This document shows, piece after piece, positions 61,883 through 64,000 of a stretch of DNA of 64,000 bases. Both the position numbers and the translations under genes were made by a program. Source of the DNA: Oxynema aestuarii AP17 (GTDB taxonomy: Bacteria > Cyanobacteriota > Cyanobacteriia > Cyanobacteriales > Laspinemataceae); the NCBI RefSeq assembly GCF_012295525.1, contig NZ_CP051167.1, positions 4,633,501 to 4,697,500 of the forward strand. Reading direction: 5' to 3'. The first letter of the stretch is position 1; each line of letters starts with the position of its first letter. The notes under the pieces are model-generated. The model searched no databases. It worked only from the letters and a program-made list of their open reading frames with translations, and had not been told where the DNA came from.

Positions 61883-62161
61883 ATGACTATTTACATTGGA
61901 AATCTCTCCTACAGCGCGACTGAAGACGATTTACGCGAAGTGTTTGGTGAATACGGCACTGTCTCCAGGGTTGTATTGCCGACCGATCGCGAAACAGGGC
62001 GCGTGCGTGGGTTCGCCTTCGTAGACATGAGTGATGACGCCGAAGAAGACACTGCCATTACCGAAATGAACGGTTTGGAGTGGATGGGGCGTCAGTTACG
62101 AGTCAACAAAGCTAAACCCCGAACGGAAAGTCGCAGTGGTGGGAGGCGCAATAGTTTTTAA
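61883..62161 (+). CDS. RRM-type RNA-binding protein (Rbp)
   Basis: A 92-residue protein that is almost entirely one RNA recognition motif. RNP2 is IYIGNL (residues 3-8) and RNP1 is RGFAFVDM (about 42-49). A short Ser/Arg/Gly tail follows (ESRSGGRRNSF). Cyanobacterial Rbp proteins bind single-stranded RNA. Many are cold- or stress-induced and some aid mRNA localisation. A terminator follows about 110 bp downstream. Confidence 0.95.
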   Translation: MTIYIGNLSYSATEDDLREVFGEYGTVSRVVLPTDRETGRVRGFAFVDMSDDAEEDTAITEMNGLEWMGRQLRVNKAKPRTESRSGGRRNSF

Positions 62162-62269
62162 CATCCGCCTTTTAACATACAAGATCGAGAGTCCCCCAAT
62201 AATGGGGTGTTCGAACTACTGAGATCGCCATTTTTGGAGTCGTTTCTAGGAACGGCGATCGCCACTAGG

Positions 62270-62312
62270 GACGGGTAAAGGTACCGATAGGGACCTTTGC
62301 CCGTTTCTTGTT
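62270..62312 (+). terminator. Terminator after rbp
   Basis: ACGGGTAAAGGT, a loop of about 10 nt, ACCTTTGCCCGT, then TTCTTGTTT. Nearly perfect 12-bp stem with a T-rich tail. Confidence 0.85.
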
Positions 62313-62686
62313 TATGCGGGAATCCGGCGAGGCTGTCGTCTATCGACGGGTAGATTTGTAAAGTTTTTCAGACGGGGCGATCGCGCGGCAAAATCTATCT
62401 AAGAGATGCGTTGGAGCGACTCAAACCAGTAATAATACTCAAGAAAGCGCCAGATTTTCTATAGTTCGCATAAAGTTCGCGCCTGTTTGAGGAAATGCAT
62501 CCTTAAGATATTAACTAATGGAGAGTTCGGGGGGCGATCGCTCCCGCGCTCTAACCGAAAGGTCAGCGTCGGGATGCTTCGACCAGCTCGGCAACAACAT
62601 CGACCCCCCTTGAAAAGTCGATTCCCCTCAATGGGGATGAGACCAGCAACCCGTCCTTTAGCTATAGCCTGTGGTAAACTCTCGCC
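62313..62686. other. Intergenic ahead of the dead tnpB, no gene seen
   Basis: HIP1-containing spacer. The last 100 bp include GACCCCCCTTGAAAAGTCG followed by a CCCCTCAATGGGGATGAG hairpin, which probably belong to the left part of the TnpB-type element. Confidence 0.45.
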
Positions 62687-63218
62687 ATGCTAACGATGAA
62701 CTACACCTACCGAATCCATCCAAACGCCACCGGGCAGACCGAACTGTTGGAGGGGATGGAGAGGTGCCGAGGGGTATATCACTACGCCTTGGGCGAACTC
62801 AAAGACTGGATAGCTGCGCGTCACTGTCCGGCAGACCGATATTCGTTGGAAAAGGAATCTGGCGGAATGGGTGCGATCGCAATGGGGAGTCTCCTTTGCT
62901 AAGGACGATCCCAACGGCACTCGCCCAAGCTGCCCTAACGGCTTTGCTATTGTGAGCAAAGGGTTGGATGTCAGAGAGCATCATTGCCCTGAGTGTGGGG
63001 ATCGAATCGATCGCGATCCGCCTCCGGCGTCGCTACGCGATCGTGCTACAGCAGAGATAGTTTTGCATTGCGGACTCGAACCAGTCAGTAGCCAGGGACT
63101 CTGGCGAAAGGAAACCGCCTGTCAAGTCGGTCTGTCGGGGGTCTATGACCTAGACAAGTGGCGTGGGGCAGGAATACCCAATCGTGAGGTTGGGAAACCC
63201 GCGCCGTACCCAGTGTAG
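62687..63218 (+). pseudogene. TnpB (IS200/IS605-type) remnant with internal deletion
   Basis: The N-terminus MNYTYRIHPNATGQTELLEG, with YHYALGELKDWIAARHCPAD, is a classic TnpB start. It breaks at about 62855, and in another frame the C-terminal zinc-finger part follows: VSKGLDVREHHCPECGDRID and ACQVGLSGVYDLDKWRGAGI. Some 200-300 residues with the RuvC-like catalytic core are missing. In the first zinc knuckle the expected second Cys is replaced (SCPNGFAI). The gene cannot make an active nuclease. Confidence 0.88.
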
Positions 63219-63327
63219 GCGTCGGGAAGATGTCACTGACAGGCCGACGGGATACCCCACAGGAACGTCCACCCAATATTGACCCCCGTCGCCATTGCAA
63301 CGCTGCTCCACCAACAGGAGAACCATT

Positions 63328-64000
63328 ATGGCAGACTCAACCCCCGGTATCGGACAAGAACCCAGTTTAGATCGAGACTGCACGACCCTTTCTCGCCACG
63401 TCCTCCAACAACTACAAAGTTTCGGCCCCGACGCGCAAGATCTCAGCGCTTTGATGAACCGGATCGCCCTCGCCGCCAAACTCATTTCCCGTCGCTTAAG
63501 TCGTTCCGGCTTAGTAGAAGGGGTATTGGGCTTTACTGGAGAGGTCAACGTGCAGGGAGAAAGCGTCAAACGGATCGACGCTTACGCCAACGAAGTGTTT
63601 ATTTCCGTCTTCAAGCAAAGTGGCTTAGTTTGCCGCTTGGCGTCCGAAGAAATGGAAAAACCGTATTACATCCCGGAAAACTGCCCGATCGGGCGTTATA
63701 CCCTGCTCTACGACCCGATTGACGGCTCGTCTAACATCGATAGCAACCTCAATGTCGGTTCGATTTTCTCGATCCGCCAGCAAGAAGGCATCGACGAAGA
63801 CGGAAGCGCCCAAGATCTGCTGCAAAGCGGACGCAAGCAACTCGCCGCAGGCTACGTTCTCTACGGCCCGAGTACGATGCTGGTCTATTCCATTGGCAAA
63901 GGGGTGCATTCGTTTACCCTCGATCCGAGTTTGGGCGAGTTCATTCTGTCGAGTGAAAATATCCAACTGCCCGATTGCGGCTCGATTTATAGTGTCAATG
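63328..64000 (+). CDS. fbp: Class I fructose-1,6-bisphosphatase (cut by right edge)
   Basis: Hydrolyses fructose-1,6-bisphosphate to fructose-6-phosphate in gluconeogenesis and the Calvin cycle. 224 codons are visible from the ATG at 63328, which has CAGGAG upstream. Conserved blocks are [43 protein letters not shown] (metal-binding Asp residues) and [28 protein letters not shown]. The C-terminal third with the substrate-binding Lys lies outside the window. Confidence 0.96.
   Translation, partial: MADSTPGIGQEPSLDRDCTTLSRHVLQQLQSFGPDAQDLSALMNRIALAAKLISRRLSRSGLVEGVLGFTGEVNVQGESVKRIDAYANEVFISVFKQSGLVCRLASEEMEKPYYIPENCPIGRYTLLYDPIDGSSNIDSNLNVGSIFSIRQQEGIDEDGSAQDLLQSGRKQLAAGYVLYGPSTMLVYSIGKGVHSFTLDPSLGEFILSSENIQLPDCGSIYSVN

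Noticed and set aside
1-64000. tRNA and rRNA genes
   Set aside because: I saw no cloverleaf with a GGTTCGAATCC-type arm or any rRNA-like block. A covariance search could still find a missed tRNA.

Overview
The window looks like chromosome of a filamentous-type cyanobacterium. The octamer GCGATCGC and its one-base variants (HIP1, the hallmark cyanobacterial repeat) occur throughout, and many genes are cyanobacterial or typical of cyanobacteria: the clpR-clpP3 pair, an RRM-type Rbp protein, grxC-gshB, DUF1400, DUF3352 and DUF4347 proteins, a six-repeat SLH surface protein, and AAA_35/WD40 and vMAP-type AAA proteins. I cannot name the species from sequence alone.

Layout. 0-2.2 kb: a CPD photolyase cut by the left edge, a phasin-like protein and an FKBP isomerase. 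2.2-10.9 kb: envelope and exported proteins (beta-helix/SLH protein, Uma2 nuclease-fold protein, two tandem DUF1400 proteins, DUF3352 protein, secreted serpin). 11-12.6 kb: a lone sugar-type ABC permease and a GNAT acetyltransferase. 13-16.4 kb: a DUF790/Bax1-like nuclease, YjbQ and XPB-like helicase cluster. 16.5-21.8 kb: small metabolic genes, including glutathione synthase and glutaredoxin. 21.9-27.5 kb: uvrC converging on an unusual 1233-residue helicase-like protein. 27.6-32.7 kb: a sulfate ABC transporter operon with two tandem binding lipoproteins. 33-34 kb: dusA.

34.3-36.0 kb holds a CRISPR array of 22 repeats (37 nt) with no cas gene anywhere in the window and an internal duplication of two repeat-spacer units. 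It is followed by REP-like hairpins and a dead REP-associated tyrosine transposase bounded by inverted copies of the repeat. A long leader with an 18-bp perfect hairpin then precedes a 6.9-kb gene for a giant DUF4347 exoprotein. 44.5-47 kb is a scrap-yard (hairpin-bounded segment, truncated P-loop gene, internally deleted IS630 transposase) around an intact pyrC.

47-52.3 kb carries two AAA_35-type signalling ATPases, one fused to 14 WD40 repeats. 52.7-64 kb is mostly housekeeping: J-domain protein, clpR-clpP3, a second DUF3352 protein, rhodanese, hrcA, a response regulator/diguanylate cyclase, an Rbp RNA-binding protein, a dead tnpB, and fbp running off the right edge.

Functional themes: DNA repair (photolyase, XPB/Bax1, UvrC), sulfur and thiol metabolism (sulfate uptake, GshB, Grx, rhodanese), proteostasis (ClpR/P3, HrcA, J protein, FKBP), and surface or secreted proteins. 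Five genes share ATCTAAA-type heptamers in their leaders. The candidates I consider most novel are the 1233-residue helicase-like protein with its 13-bp repeat leader, the orphan CRISPR array with its neighbouring REP/RAYT block, and the paired AAA_35 ATPases.
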